NCBI RefSeq assembly: GCF_001428255.1
Contig: NZ_LMRW01000029.1
Location: 1,186 to 65,185 of the forward strand
Length of the DNA: 64,000 nt
DNA from: Agromyces sp. Soil535
GTDB taxonomy: Bacteria > Actinomycetota > Actinomycetes > Actinomycetales > Microbacteriaceae
Reading direction: 5' to 3'
In this document: one piece after another, positions 27,851 to 41,708 of the stretch
Layout of the letters: each line of letters opens with the position of its first letter
Numbering within the stretch: the first letter of the stretch is position 1
Made by a program: the position numbers and the translations under genes
The notes under the pieces: model-generated
Told to the model about the DNA's origin: nothing
Databases searched by the model: none
Seen by the model: the letters and a program-made list of their open reading frames with translations, nothing else

Positions 27851-29137
27851 TCACGCTCGTTCGTTCAGGAACAGCTCGACCACGGGCACCATGACGTCGG
27901 GCCGTACGACGGGCAGCGTCAGTGTGAGCGTCCCCTTCGGCGGGCCTCCCATTCCGGTCGTCACCGCGCGGACGTTCGGATCGATCTCCTTGAAGCTGAG
28001 CTCCGACGCGTCGTTGAGAAGCCGCGCGTACTCCACCTTGCCGGCGAGGCCGGCCAGGTTCACGTCCTCGAGTGGCCAGGCGAACAGGTGCAGGTAGAGG
28101 CGGTCGCCGCGTTGCGTGTATCGCGCGTCGGGCGGAGGCGTGAAGGATGCCGCGCCGGCGCCGTATATCGACCTGCTGTGCAGTCGCATCCACTCGCCGA
28201 TGCCCTCGAGTGAGGTCATGGCGCGCGGATCGATGTTGCCGCGCCCGGTTGGACCGACGTTGAGCAACAGGTTGCCGTCTTTCGAGACGCCATCGATGAG
28301 CATCCGAACGAGCTGGTCGACGGGCTTGTCGTTGGAGTTGTCACGGAAGTATCCCCAACTGCCGTTGAGGGTGTGGCATGCCTCCCACACGACCCGCCGG
28401 CCGTCGACCTCCATGGGCTTGTCGGGCTGATACTCCTCGGGCGTCACGAAGTCGCCCGGGATGTCGAGCCGATCGTTCACCACGATGCCGGGCTGAAGCT
28501 CCCGCGTCAGCGTGAGGAGCTCTTCAGAGCCCCAGTCCTCGGCTCCCTTGCCGCCCCACACGTCGTGGTGATCGTCGTTCTTGTACGAGAAGTCGAAGAA
28601 AAGGTAGTCGATGATGCCGTAGTTGGTCAGCAGCTCGCGTACCTGGCCGTACAGGTACTCGCGGTAGCGCCCCATGTCGCGGCCCTCGTTCTGCGCCTCG
28701 GCATCGAGGTCGTCGCGCCTGGGGTGGCGACCGTCGACGAGGAAGTCGGGGTGCGACCAGTCGATGAGGGAATGGTAGAAGCCCACCCTGAGGCCTTCCG
28801 CCCGGACCGCCTCGACGAAGGACGCGACGATATCGCGGCCGTAGGGCGTGTTGGTGGACTTGTAATCGGTGAGCGCGGTGTCCCAGAGGCAGAATCCCTC
28901 ATGGTGCTTCGTCGTCAGCACGACGTACTTCATGCCCGCTTCGCGCGCGGCCCGCGCCCATTCGCGCGGATCGTAGAGGTCGGGATCGAAGTACCGCGTG
29001 TACCTCCGGTACTCCTCGAGCCGGATCTTCTCGTCGTGCATCACCCACTCGTGGCGGGCAGCGAGCGAGTACAGGCCCCAGTGCACGAACAGCCCGAATC
29101 GGTCGTGGGTGAACCAGGGAGCGTGGTCGATCGGCAT
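27851..29137 (-). CDS. GH29 alpha-L-fucosidase
   Basis: A 428-residue retaining glycosidase that releases alpha-L-fucose. It shows the family pattern WFTHDRFGLFVHWGLYSL at the N-terminus, YVVLTTKHHEGFCLWD (the conserved His pair), and YLFFDFSYKNDD, which should hold the catalytic Asp nucleophile. NLLLNVGPTGRGNIDP is the usual end of the barrel. No signal peptide is seen, so it acts on imported oligosaccharides in the cytoplasm. The ATG at 29137 follows GAAAGGACG; a longer frame upstream is unlikely. Last gene of the minus-strand arm of the glycan cluster. Confidence 0.9.
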   Translation of the reverse strand: MPIDHAPWFTHDRFGLFVHWGLYSLAARHEWVMHDEKIRLEEYRRYTRYFDPDLYDPREWARAAREAGMKYVVLTTKHHEGFCLWDTALTDYKSTNTPYGRDIVASFVEAVRAEGLRVGFYHSLIDWSHPDFLVDGRHPRRDDLDAEAQNEGRDMGRYREYLYGQVRELLTNYGIIDYLFFDFSYKNDDHHDVWGGKGAEDWGSEELLTLTRELQPGIVVNDRLDIPGDFVTPEEYQPDKPMEVDGRRVVWEACHTLNGSWGYFRDNSNDKPVDQLVRMLIDGVSKDGNLLLNVGPTGRGNIDPRAMTSLEGIGEWMRLHSRSIYGAGAASFTPPPDARYTQRGDRLYLHLFAWPLEDVNLAGLAGKVEYARLLNDASELSFKEIDPNVRAVTTGMGGPPKGTLTLTLPVVRPDVMVPVVELFLNERA

Positions 29138-29160
29138 CTTCGTCCTTTCAGGGGAGGAGC

Positions 29161-32100
29161 TCAGCGCACGAGGCGAACGGTCACGATCTGGAACGGCCAC
29201 AGTGCGAGCTCGAGGCCGGCTTCGGTCGGTTCGAATCGCGGCGCGCGGCGCGCGTCGGGGGCGAGCGGGCGCTCCAGCAGATCGACCTGCTCGTATCCCA
29301 CCACCTCGAACCCGGGGCGGAGGCGTGCGCTTCCCCTGCTGCCGCGCGCTTCGTAGAGGCGGGCGATCACGTCACCCGAGCGATCGGCCGCCATCATGAC
29401 CGCCTCCAGGTGGATGCCCTCGCCCTCGATGTCGAGCAGCGACCACGTCGTGGCATCCGACGTCGCATCGGTGACCGTTCCGGGCACCTGCCGCACGGGC
29501 AGGTGCTGCTCGTAGCCCGCGCGCACGATCGTCTCGATGTCGGCGCCGGGCACGAGTGCGTAGTCGAAACGATGCGCGCCCAGGTCTTGCGCCGGGTCGG
29601 GCGATCGCGCTGCTCGAACGAGGCTGATCCGCAGCTCGGTCTGCACCTCTCCCGAATCGCCGACCGTGCGGGTGATGTCGTGTCCATAGCTTCCGCTGTT
29701 GCTGAGCCCGACACCGTAACCGGGCTCCTCCACGTGGACCCAGCGGTGTGCCGCGACCTCGAAGCGGGCGTCATCCCAGGAGGTGTTCACATGCGTAGCT
29801 CGGCGCACATGGCCGAACTGGATCTCAGCGCTGTGGTGCTGGGCGTGGACCACGAGCGGGAAACTGACCTTGAGGAGCTTCTCCTCCTCCTGCCAGTCCA
29901 CGTCGGTGCGCAGATGCACTCGTGCGTCGTCAGCCACGAGCGAGACGCACTGTACGGCCCTCGAGCGACCGAAGGCACGGACGATGCGCACCGTGCATCG
30001 CAAGGGCGACGATTCGACGAGGTCGATCGACTCCACCGAGTCGACGTCCTTCATGCTGTTGCGGTAGTGCCCGTCGATGTCCCAGGCGTCCCAGGCGTTC
30101 GGCAGGTCCTCGTGGAGCTGCAGGAGGTTCGCCCGCTTGCCGGGGGGCACGAGCTCGCGGCCCTCGCGCACGTCGACGATCGAGTCGATGAGGCCCGCGT
30201 CGTCGAGTCGCACACGCAGGAGGCCGTTCTCCAACACGCGCGCGGAGCCGACCACCGGATGCGCGGGGGAGACGAAGCGCGCCGGAGCGAGCCCGCTTCC
30301 CGGCATCTCGACGAGCCCGGTGGGAACTCCGCTCTCGTCTTCCACGAGGGCGCGGCGGGCGTGGCCAGCGGCATTGAGCACGGCTGCCGTCACGCCGAGG
30401 GCCGATGTCGCCTCCCCGATGAGCATCTCGAGTTCCGCAAGGTTCGTGCGGTAGGCCTCTTCGTTCTCGCGATGCACCCAGGCGATGGAGGATCCGGGCA
30501 GGATGTCGTGGAACTGCTGCAGGAGCGCGCGCTTCCAGAGATGCTCGATGCGATCGTACGGATACTCCGCTCCGGTTCGCAGCGTCGCCGCGGTGGACCA
30601 CAGCTCGGCCTCGCGCAGGCGAGCCTCTGAAGCGCGATTGCCGCGCTTCTCTCGTGCGTGCGACGTGAACGTGCCGCGATGCAGCTCCAGGTAGAGCTCG
30701 CCCACCCACACCGGCGCATCCGAGTACTCGGCGAGTGCCTTCTCGAAGAACGAATCGGGTGTCTCGATCTCGAGCCGAGGCGAGCCCTCCAGGTCGCGGG
30801 CGCGCCGGTAGCGCTCCATCATCTCCCGGGTCGGCCCACCGCCTCCGTCGCCATAGCCGAAGGGTATGAGCGAGCGGGTCGCTCCTCCCTTCTCGCGGAA
30901 GTTGGCGACTGCGTGATGGAGCTCCTCGGCCTCGAGGATGGAGTTGTAGGTGTCGACCGGGGGAAAGTGGGTGAAGACCCGGGTGCCGTCGATGCCCTCC
31001 CACCAGAAGGTGTGGTGCGGGAACGAGTTCGTCTGGTTCCACGACAGCTTCTGGCTGAGGAACCATTCGAGGCCCGCCGCTTTCGCCAGCTGGGGAAAGG
31101 CCGCCGAGTACCCGAAGGAATCGGGAAGCCAGACACCGCGAGTGTGCACATCGAGCGCCTCGGCGAAGAAGCGCATGCCGTACACGAGTTGGCGCGCCAT
31201 TGCCTCACCACCCGGGAGGTTGCCGTCGGCCTCGACCCACATCGAACCGACCGGAATCCAGCTGCCCGCCGTGATGGCAGCGCGCATCCTGTCCCACACC
31301 TCCGGGTAGTTCTCCTGCAGCCAGACGTACTGCTGGGCCTGCGAGGCGGCGAAACGGAACTCGGGATACTGCTCCATGAGGGTCAGGACGTTCGAGAATG
31401 AGCGCGCCGTCTTGCGCTTGGTCTCGCGGATCGGCCAGAGCCATGCGCTGTCGATGTGCGCGTGCCCGATAGCCGAGATCCGGTGCGCGCTCGCATTCGC
31501 CGGTCGCGAGAGCACTTCGGCGAGTTCGGCGCGCGCGGCCGTCGCCGTGCCCACGATGTCATCGAGTGCAAGCGTGTCGAGGCTGTGCTGCAGCGCCCTC
31601 AGGATCTCGGCTCGGCGGGGCTCGGTTTCAGGCAGCTCGAGCATGAGCTGGAAGAGCACCTCGATATCGAACCGCAAGTCCCACACGTCCGGCTCGAACA
31701 CCGCGAGTTCTGCAACCCGGAAGTGGTAGATGGGCGCCTCGGGCGCGGTGGCCTTGTCTCCGTAGAGTGTCGCCACGAACTCATTGACGAGGATGTCGGG
31801 ATTCGCCGCCGCCTCGACGAAGAAGTGCACGGGCTCGCCGCCCTTCGCCGCTTCCGCCAGGCGGACGTAGCCGTTACGCGGATGGATGCCCTTCACGGGA
31901 ACACCCTGCGGCGTGTAGACGAGGCCCTCGGCCTGGTTGCCCGGCCAGTCCCCGAGGAAGCCAGGGTCGATCAGCAGTTCGACGGTGCGGCCGTTCCAGT
32001 CGAGCGGAATCGCGCCTTGCAACTCGAACCACCAGGTGGACCACGCGCGGCCCCAGGCGGTGCCGAGCGTGAACGGCGTGTAGTCCGCGACCAGGGCCTC

Positions 32101-32238
32101 GGCCACCGGCACCGGCTCATCGGGAACCTTCCATGCCGCCATGCTCACCGGCTGGCGTGCGGAGTGCACGGCGGGCGTGATGCGTTCGTCGAGCACACGA
32201 CGGATGCGTGCCTCCACGAGTTTCTGGTTCTGGTGCAC
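29161..32238 (-). CDS. GH38 alpha-mannosidase
   Basis: A 1025-residue cytoplasmic alpha-mannosidase. The GH38 catalytic domain begins near residue 255 with GHAHIDSAWLWPIRETKRK (zinc ligands His and Asp). The nucleophile lies in WLPDSFGYSAAFPQL, and HHTFWWEGIDGTRV follows. The C-terminal half holds the beta domains. The long N-terminal part before the catalytic domain is typical of the bacterial and fungal-vacuolar subgroup. The start is a GTG at 32238 after GAAAGGCTCCCG. It lies between the GH4 and fucosidase genes and should trim terminal mannose from the imported glycan. Confidence 0.93.
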   Translation of the reverse strand: MHQNQKLVEARIRRVLDERITPAVHSARQPVSMAAWKVPDEPVPVAEALVADYTPFTLGTAWGRAWSTWWFELQGAIPLDWNGRTVELLIDPGFLGDWPGNQAEGLVYTPQGVPVKGIHPRNGYVRLAEAAKGGEPVHFFVEAAANPDILVNEFVATLYGDKATAPEAPIYHFRVAELAVFEPDVWDLRFDIEVLFQLMLELPETEPRRAEILRALQHSLDTLALDDIVGTATAARAELAEVLSRPANASAHRISAIGHAHIDSAWLWPIRETKRKTARSFSNVLTLMEQYPEFRFAASQAQQYVWLQENYPEVWDRMRAAITAGSWIPVGSMWVEADGNLPGGEAMARQLVYGMRFFAEALDVHTRGVWLPDSFGYSAAFPQLAKAAGLEWFLSQKLSWNQTNSFPHHTFWWEGIDGTRVFTHFPPVDTYNSILEAEELHHAVANFREKGGATRSLIPFGYGDGGGGPTREMMERYRRARDLEGSPRLEIETPDSFFEKALAEYSDAPVWVGELYLELHRGTFTSHAREKRGNRASEARLREAELWSTAATLRTGAEYPYDRIEHLWKRALLQQFHDILPGSSIAWVHRENEEAYRTNLAELEMLIGEATSALGVTAAVLNAAGHARRALVEDESGVPTGLVEMPGSGLAPARFVSPAHPVVGSARVLENGLLRVRLDDAGLIDSIVDVREGRELVPPGKRANLLQLHEDLPNAWDAWDIDGHYRNSMKDVDSVESIDLVESSPLRCTVRIVRAFGRSRAVQCVSLVADDARVHLRTDVDWQEEEKLLKVSFPLVVHAQHHSAEIQFGHVRRATHVNTSWDDARFEVAAHRWVHVEEPGYGVGLSNSGSYGHDITRTVGDSGEVQTELRISLVRAARSPDPAQDLGAHRFDYALVPGADIETIVRAGYEQHLPVRQVPGTVTDATSDATTWSLLDIEGEGIHLEAVMMAADRSGDVIARLYEARGSRGSARLRPGFEVVGYEQVDLLERPLAPDARRAPRFEPTEAGLELALWPFQIVTVRLVR

Positions 32239-32289
32239 CGGGAGCCTTTCGGGAGTCTTGGTCGGAGGGGGTCCTTCGTCGCTGACGAC

Positions 32290-33630
32290 TCAGCGTAGGT
32301 AGGCGAGCTCGGGAAAGCTCGCAATGGCATCCTCCAGCAAGGATCCGGCGACGGCGACCGAGTCGATGAGCGGATGCAGCGCCAGGGCACGCACTCCCGC
32401 CGTGCGCGAGGAGCTGATGGCCGCCTCGATGGTGCAACGTTCGACGTACTTGGCGTTGATGACGAGTCCTCGCCCGAACTCGGGCAGTCGACTGCCGGGA
32501 ATGGGCTCGGCTCCGCTCGCGCCCACGATGCACGGCACCTCGACGACGGCGTCGGCGTCGAGGTCGGCGAGTATGCCGCGGTTGCGGACGTTGAGAATGA
32601 GGCGGGCCTTCTGATCGTGCGCGATGGCTCGCATGAGCGCGATCGCGACCCTCTCATAGCCGCCCGAGACGAGGTCTTCCTCGTCGCGCTCGCCCACGCC
32701 GACCGACTCGCGGTTAGTGACCATGTAGGTGGTCTCACGGTCGAAGCGTGCCTCCTCCCAGAGCGCGAGCGCCGAGCCCTCGCCCTTGGCGACCCCGTCG
32801 TAGAACCCGGCTTGCTGCCCGAGCAGATAGCCGCCCCTCGTCTGCGCAGCGCGCTGATCGGCGTGCTTCACCTCCCGACGGTAGTAGTAGTAGTGCAGGT
32901 ACTCGTTCGGAAGAGCCCCCAGCGCGCGGATCCACGGTGCGCCGAAGAGCCGCCCCTCCTCGAAGCTCTCGAGCAGGTCGTCCCGTGCCAGGAGGCGCGG
33001 GAGCACGTCCTCGCCGTCGACGACGAGGCGCTGCAGCCAGCCCAGATGATTGAGCCCGGCGTAGTCGATCTCTACGCTCGCGGAGCTTATTCCGAGTGCC
33101 CCGAGGGCGCGACGGGCGAGGCCGACCGGTGAGTCGCAGATGCCGATGACGCGGTCGCCGAGGATCCGCGACATGGCTTCCGTGACGATGCCCGCAGGGT
33201 TCGTGAAGTTGATGACCCAGGCATCCGGTGCGAGCGCGTGTACTCGTTCGGCGAGCTCGATGGCCGCCGGGATGGTGCGCAAGGCGTAGGAGATCCCCCC
33301 GAAACCGACCGTCTCCTGGCCGATCACGTCGTGACTCAGGCCGATCCGCTCATCGCACAAGCGACCTTCCATGCCGCCGACGCGCACCGCGGAGAAGATG
33401 AAGTCGGCCCCGGCCACGGCCTCGGCGAGGTCGGTGCAGAGCATGACCTCGGGTGCGTCGGGATGGTCGAGCGCCTGCTCGCGCAGCACTCTCGCGATCG
33501 CGTCGAGCCGCGGGCGGTCGGTGTCGTAGAGCCGCACCTGGGTGACCCGGCCGCGCTCGTGGTCGCGCAGCAGCGCGGAGTACACGAGCGGTACACGGAA
33601 TCCGCCCCCGCCAAGAACCGTGAGCTTCAT
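32290..33630 (-). CDS. GH4-family 6-phospho-glycosidase
   Basis: A 446-residue NAD- and metal-dependent glycosidase. The Rossmann start LTVLGGGGFRVPLVYSAL, INFTNPAGIVTEAM and the metal-binding ICDSPVGLARR are diagnostic of GH4, as is AGLNHLGWL. GH4 enzymes cleave by an oxidation-elimination route. Subgroups accept alpha- or beta-linked and phosphorylated or free sugars, and this one is closest to the 6-phospho-beta-glucosidase group. A PfkB-type sugar kinase across the divergent promoter could supply the phosphate. It overlaps the DeoR gene by four bases. Confidence 0.9.
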   Translation of the reverse strand: MKLTVLGGGGFRVPLVYSALLRDHERGRVTQVRLYDTDRPRLDAIARVLREQALDHPDAPEVMLCTDLAEAVAGADFIFSAVRVGGMEGRLCDERIGLSHDVIGQETVGFGGISYALRTIPAAIELAERVHALAPDAWVINFTNPAGIVTEAMSRILGDRVIGICDSPVGLARRALGALGISSASVEIDYAGLNHLGWLQRLVVDGEDVLPRLLARDDLLESFEEGRLFGAPWIRALGALPNEYLHYYYYRREVKHADQRAAQTRGGYLLGQQAGFYDGVAKGEGSALALWEEARFDRETTYMVTNRESVGVGERDEEDLVSGGYERVAIALMRAIAHDQKARLILNVRNRGILADLDADAVVEVPCIVGASGAEPIPGSRLPEFGRGLVINAKYVERCTIEAAISSSRTAGVRALALHPLIDSVAVAGSLLEDAIASFPELAYLR

Positions 33631-34373
33631 GCGATCGTCACCGTGACCCCGTTCGCCTCGAGAGCTTCCGTGATGGGCGATGAGGGCGCGCGGTCGGTGA
33701 TGAGCTGGGTAAGCGAGCTCGTGGGCCGGATGCGCCCGGCACCCGTGCCGGGGAACTTGCTCGCATCCGCGAGCACGGTGGCGCGGTCGCTCGCTTCGAG
33801 CATCGCGCGCTTGATCGGGATCTGCACCATGGTGGTGTCGCGCAGGTCACCGTTCTCGGCGATTCCGCTGGTGCCGAGAAAGGCGTGATCGGCGTGCAGC
33901 TGCCGCAATGCGTCGGGGGTGAGGTGTCCGCCCAGGGAGCGATAGACACGGTCGTAGTCGCCGGGGAGCAGGATGAGCTGCACCTCACGGTCATCCCGCA
34001 GCTCGTCGAAGACGGCGATGCTCGCGGTGATCACCGTGAGGTGCCGGCCGTGCAGGAGGGTGGCGAGCTGCAGGGTCGTCGTGCCGATGTCGAGGATGAT
34101 CGATTCGCCGTCGTTGATCTGCGCCGCGGCGGCTGCCGCGATGGCGTTCTTGGCCTCGCGGTTGATGAGCTCGACCTCCGCGAAGGGCGCGTCGGCGTCC
34201 ACGAGAACGGCACCACCGTGGGTGCGGCGCACGAGGCCGCTGCGGTCGAGGCGATCGAGATCCCGTCGGATGGTGGCCTCGCTCGCGTCGACGGCCACGG
34301 CGAGCCGCGAGACGCTCGCGGCACGCTCCTCGCGCAGCACGTCGAGGATGGCGAATTCTCTGCTGTCTCTCAT
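33627..34373 (-). CDS. DeoR-family transcriptional regulator
   Basis: A 248-residue repressor. The N-terminal winged helix-turn-helix carries DASEATIRRDLDRLDRSGLV and VRRTHGGAVL, the DeoR signature. The C-terminal DeoRC domain (DIGTTTLQLATLL onward) should sense a phosphorylated sugar. First gene of the minus-strand arm (deoR-GH4-GH38-GH29) and divergent from the kinase-ABC-GH2 arm, so it is the obvious local regulator of both. It overlaps the GH4 gene by four bases (ATGA). Confidence 0.93.
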   Translation of the reverse strand: MRDSREFAILDVLREERAASVSRLAVAVDASEATIRRDLDRLDRSGLVRRTHGGAVLVDADAPFAEVELINREAKNAIAAAAAAQINDGESIILDIGTTTLQLATLLHGRHLTVITASIAVFDELRDDREVQLILLPGDYDRVYRSLGGHLTPDALRQLHADHAFLGTSGIAENGDLRDTTMVQIPIKRAMLEASDRATVLADASKFPGTGAGRIRPTSSLTQLITDRAPSSPITEALEANGVTVTIA

Positions 34374-34549
34374 GTCCGGCGTCTTTCCATCTGTCGCGGG
34401 CGGTCGCTCTGAGCATATCCAGCATTTTCAATCAAAATCAAACACTGTCCTGAAACATCTTGCGCAAACATGATTGGCTGCGGTAAGACTTCTCCTACTG
34501 AATCGAGGGCCTCATCGGTGCTCAATGGCCAGCGACGGACGGAGGAGGA
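34374..34549. promoter_or_regulatory. Divergent promoter and operator of the glycan cluster
   Basis: An unusually AT-rich stretch, CATTTTCAATCAAAATCAAA (34423-34442), lies between the DeoR gene and the kinase gene and contains two AATCAA units six bases apart. On the minus strand TTGATT (34436-34441) and TATGCT (34412-34417) are 18 bases apart; on the plus strand TTGCGC (34460-34465) and TAAGAC (34484-34489) are also 18 apart. I infer two divergent promoters with a DeoR-type operator overlapping the minus-strand -35 box. Confidence 0.55.
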
Positions 34550-35557
34550 GTGCGAGACGACGACAGCGACACGATCGGCCTGCTCGCCGTGGGGCAGCTC
34601 TTCACCGACTTCGTGTACTCCGGTCTTCCGGCCGGGCCACAGCTCGGCGAGGAGATCTGGACCGATTCCTTCGGATTCGGTCCGGGCGGAATCGCCAACT
34701 TCGCGATCGCGGCAACGCGTCTCGGGATGAGCAGCAGCGTCGTCGCGGCTCTCGGCGATGACGCGATGACCGAACTGTGCAGCCGCATGCTCGCGGCGGA
34801 GGGAGTCGACCTCGGGCATTGCCGGGTCGTCGACGGCTGGTCGCTGCCGGTCACGAGCTCGCTCGGCTGGGCAGGCGATCGTGCGCTGGTCACCGGCGGA
34901 ACCCCGGCACCCCTGGGCGCGGATGCACTCCTCGATGCTGGCGTGCCGGCGGCGACCACCGCTGTCGTCCACCTCGATCCCGAGCCCGCCGAGTGGCTGC
35001 CCATCGCGGCCGCCCAGGGCACCCGGGTGTACGCCGACTTGGGTTGGGACCCGAGCGGAGCCTGGAACCGCGGCATCCTCGACCAGCTCACCTCCTGTGC
35101 AGCCTTCCTGCCCAACGAGCTCGAGGCGCTCTCCTACACCGGCACGGACAGTGCCGGAAGTGCAGCGGATGCCCTCGCCGAACGTGTTCCGCTGTGCGTG
35201 GTCACACTGGGATCACTCGGCGTCATCGCGATCGACAGCACGACGGGCGAGCGGGTGGAGCGCCCGGCGCTCGACGTGCTCGCCATCGATCCGACCGGCG
35301 CCGGAGACGTCTTCGGCGCCGCACTTGCCTACGCCTCGACGAGACCGTGGACCCTCACCGAGCGAATCGACTTCGCGTGCCTCTGCGCGGGGATCACCGT
35401 CTCCCGGCCCGGCGGAGCGGCGGGAGCGCCCCGATTGTCGGAACTCGACTCCTGGCTTCGCACCCATCCGAACACGTTCGAACCCCACCGCTACGACTTC
35501 CTCGTCGAACAGGACTCGGTGGTCATCACATCAGCACCATCCAGCCAACCCGATTGA
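34550..35557 (+). CDS. PfkB-family carbohydrate kinase
   Basis: A 335-residue ribokinase-fold kinase. The N-terminus LLAVGQLFTDFVYSGLP and FGFGPGGIANFAIAATRLG form the sugar-binding lid. The anion hole and catalytic base are in DPTGAGDVFGAALAYAS. It should phosphorylate a monosaccharide released from the imported glycan; which one is not decided. The start is a GTG at 34550 behind GGAGGAG (close spacing). First gene of the plus-strand arm. Confidence 0.87.
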   Translation: MRDDDSDTIGLLAVGQLFTDFVYSGLPAGPQLGEEIWTDSFGFGPGGIANFAIAATRLGMSSSVVAALGDDAMTELCSRMLAAEGVDLGHCRVVDGWSLPVTSSLGWAGDRALVTGGTPAPLGADALLDAGVPAATTAVVHLDPEPAEWLPIAAAQGTRVYADLGWDPSGAWNRGILDQLTSCAAFLPNELEALSYTGTDSAGSAADALAERVPLCVVTLGSLGVIAIDSTTGERVERPALDVLAIDPTGAGDVFGAALAYASTRPWTLTERIDFACLCAGITVSRPGGAAGAPRLSELDSWLRTHPNTFEPHRYDFLVEQDSVVITSAPSSQPD

Positions 35558-35563
35558 GAGTAG

Positions 35564-36847
35564 ATGATGCCCCACACCACCCGTCGCACATTCCTCGCTG
35601 CCGGTATCGGAGGACTCGGCCTCGCCGTCCTGGCAGCCTGCGCCCCTGGCGCACCGGCCTCCACCACCACGAAGAAGCTCGCCCTCTGGATCTGGCCCAA
35701 CGGCCTGAGCACCACTGTCCTCGATGGAATCAACGGCAATGTGTCCGGCAGCGGCGTTGAGATCTCCGAGATCGGCGGCGACTTCAAGCAGAAGCTGGTG
35801 GCGACGTTCATCGCCAACAGCGGACTGCCCGCCATCACCGGGGTCAAGGGCGAGGACATGCCCTACTTCCTCAGCCAGGCCGATCGGTTCATCGACCTCA
35901 ACGACCTGGGCGCAGAGGACCTCCAGGCCGACTTCCTCGACTGGAAGTGGCAGCAGGCGATGACCGCCGACGGCAAGCTCGTCGGCCTGCCCATCGACAT
36001 CGGGCCGACCGGATGGTATTTCCGCCGCGATGTCTTCGAGAGCGCCGGTCTGCCGAACACCCCCGAGGCCCTCGCCGAGGCGGCCGGCAACTGGGAGAAC
36101 CTGTTCGCGATGGGCACCGAACTCAAGGCGGCGACCGGCGCCTCGATGCTGCTGTCCATCAGTGAGCCCTTCTCCAAGTCGATGGGGCAGAGCACGACGC
36201 AGTTCGTCAGCGAGGGCGGGGACTTCCTCGGCGAGGATGGCGCGGTCCGCGAAGCCTGGGAGCGCTCGGTCGAGGCCTTCAACCTGGGGATCACCGCGAA
36301 CGTCAGCGATGGCAGCCCCGACTGGGCCGCCGGCGTGACCAACGGCACGCTGCCGTCGCTGCTCGGCGCGGCCTGGTACCAGGCCGACCTCAAGGGTGCG
36401 ACCGACGGCACCTCCGGGCTGTGGGGCGTGGCCCTGACCCCGGGCGGTTCGGCCAACATCGGGGGTTCCTTCCTCTCCATCCCGTCGGCAACTTCTGCCG
36501 AGAACGCCGCGGGGGCATTCGAGGTGATGAAGTGGATCCTCGAGCCCGAGAACCAGGCACAGGGCTACGCCGACGCTGGCCTGTTCCCCTCCACGCCGGC
36601 CAGCTACGAGCTGCCGCAGCTCACCGAGGGCGACCCCTTCTTCGACGGCCAGAAGACGATCGAGGTGTTCGGGGCGGCGGCCCAAGAGGTGCCGATCTCC
36701 TACACCAGCCCGTTCGACGGACCGGTTTCAGCTCCGTACTACAACGAGCTGACCGCGATCGAGGCGACCGGCAAAGATCCCGAGCAGGCGTGGAAGGATG
36801 CGGTCTCCGCGGCCGAGGACGCGCTCGAGCAGGCCAAGCGCGGATGA
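35564..36847 (+). CDS. ABC sugar-binding lipoprotein
   Basis: A 427-residue extracellular solute-binding protein (family 1). The leader TTRRTFLAAGIGGLGLAVLAAC has a twin-arginine-like start and a lipobox (LAAC), so it should be exported and lipid-anchored. The mature part shows EDMPYFLSQADRFIDLNDL and the typical oligosaccharide-binding hinge pattern. It overlaps the first permease gene by four bases (ATGA). No ATPase gene is in the cluster; a shared MsmK-like ATPase elsewhere is the usual solution. Confidence 0.9.
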   Translation: MMPHTTRRTFLAAGIGGLGLAVLAACAPGAPASTTTKKLALWIWPNGLSTTVLDGINGNVSGSGVEISEIGGDFKQKLVATFIANSGLPAITGVKGEDMPYFLSQADRFIDLNDLGAEDLQADFLDWKWQQAMTADGKLVGLPIDIGPTGWYFRRDVFESAGLPNTPEALAEAAGNWENLFAMGTELKAATGASMLLSISEPFSKSMGQSTTQFVSEGGDFLGEDGAVREAWERSVEAFNLGITANVSDGSPDWAAGVTNGTLPSLLGAAWYQADLKGATDGTSGLWGVALTPGGSANIGGSFLSIPSATSAENAAGAFEVMKWILEPENQAQGYADAGLFPSTPASYELPQLTEGDPFFDGQKTIEVFGAAAQEVPISYTSPFDGPVSAPYYNELTAIEATGKDPEQAWKDAVSAAEDALEQAKRG

Positions 36848-37820
36848 CCGTCGCGAGCGCTGTCCGCCGGGCCCGGCCGGCCGGGCGCGCCGTCCGCCGG
36901 GTCTGGCCCACCGGACGGCGCGCCCGGAAGTACATGCCGTACTACCTGGCAATCGCGCCGTTCTTCCTGCTCTTCCTGGCGTTCGGCCTGTTTCCCGCCG
37001 CGTACTCCCTGGTGATCTCACTGCAGAGCTGGAGCGGACTGGGTCAGCCCTCATTCGTGGGGTTGTCCAACTACGAGCAGCTGTTCGCCGACGACACCTT
37101 CTGGCTTTCGATCCGCAATACGCTCACGATCTGGGCGCTCTCCACCTTCCCCATGCTGTTCACCGCCCTCGTCGTGGCGGCGCTGCTCAACTCCGCGGTG
37201 CGGTTCAGCACCTTCTACCGGATCGCCTACTTCGTCCCGAACGTCACCTCGGTCGTCGCCATGGCGGTGCTCTTCGGTTCGCTCTTCGGCACGCAGTTCG
37301 GTCTGGTCAACGGCCTGCTCTCGGTCTTCGGGATACCCCAGGTCGCGTGGCTGTCGACCCCGTGGGCGCTCCAGGTCACGATCGCCGTGCTCATCACGTG
37401 GCAATGGACCGGATACAACGCCATCATCTTCCTCGCCGGAATGCAGGCCATCCCCGCCGAACTGTACGAGGCGGCCAAGCTCGACGGGGCGGGAATCGTT
37501 CGGAGCTTCGTGTCGATCACCCTGCCGATGCTGCGCCCCACCATCCTCTTCGTGCTCGTGGTCTCCACCATCACCGGGCTGCAGAGCTTCACCGAGGCCC
37601 AGGTGCTCACCGCCAGCGCGAGCACCGGCAACCCGAACAGCGGCGGAGCCGGCCAGGCGGGGCTGACAACGGTGCTCTACTTCTACCAGCAGGCGTTCAA
37701 CTTCAACCGGTTCGGCTACGGGGCGGCCATCGCCTGGGCGGTGTTCCTGCTCGTGGTCGTCTTCGTGATCATCAACTGGAGGTTCGCGAGCGAACGCAAC
37801 CGCATCAAGAAGGCAGACAG

Positions 37821-37824
<4 letters not shown>
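36844..37824 (+). CDS. ABC sugar transporter permease, MalF type
   Basis: A 326-residue integral membrane protein with six predicted helices after a basic, Arg-rich N-terminus. The EAA loop that docks the ATPase is AIPAELYEAAKLDGAGIVRSF. The domain order and the long periplasmic loop fit the first permease of carbohydrate importers. It overlaps both neighbours by four bases, so binding protein and permeases are coupled. Confidence 0.93.
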
Positions 37825-41664
<3,840 letters not shown>

Positions 41665-41708
41665 CGGAGCGCCCACGTCCGCTTCATCCGGGAGCCTTTC
41701 GGTGCCCG

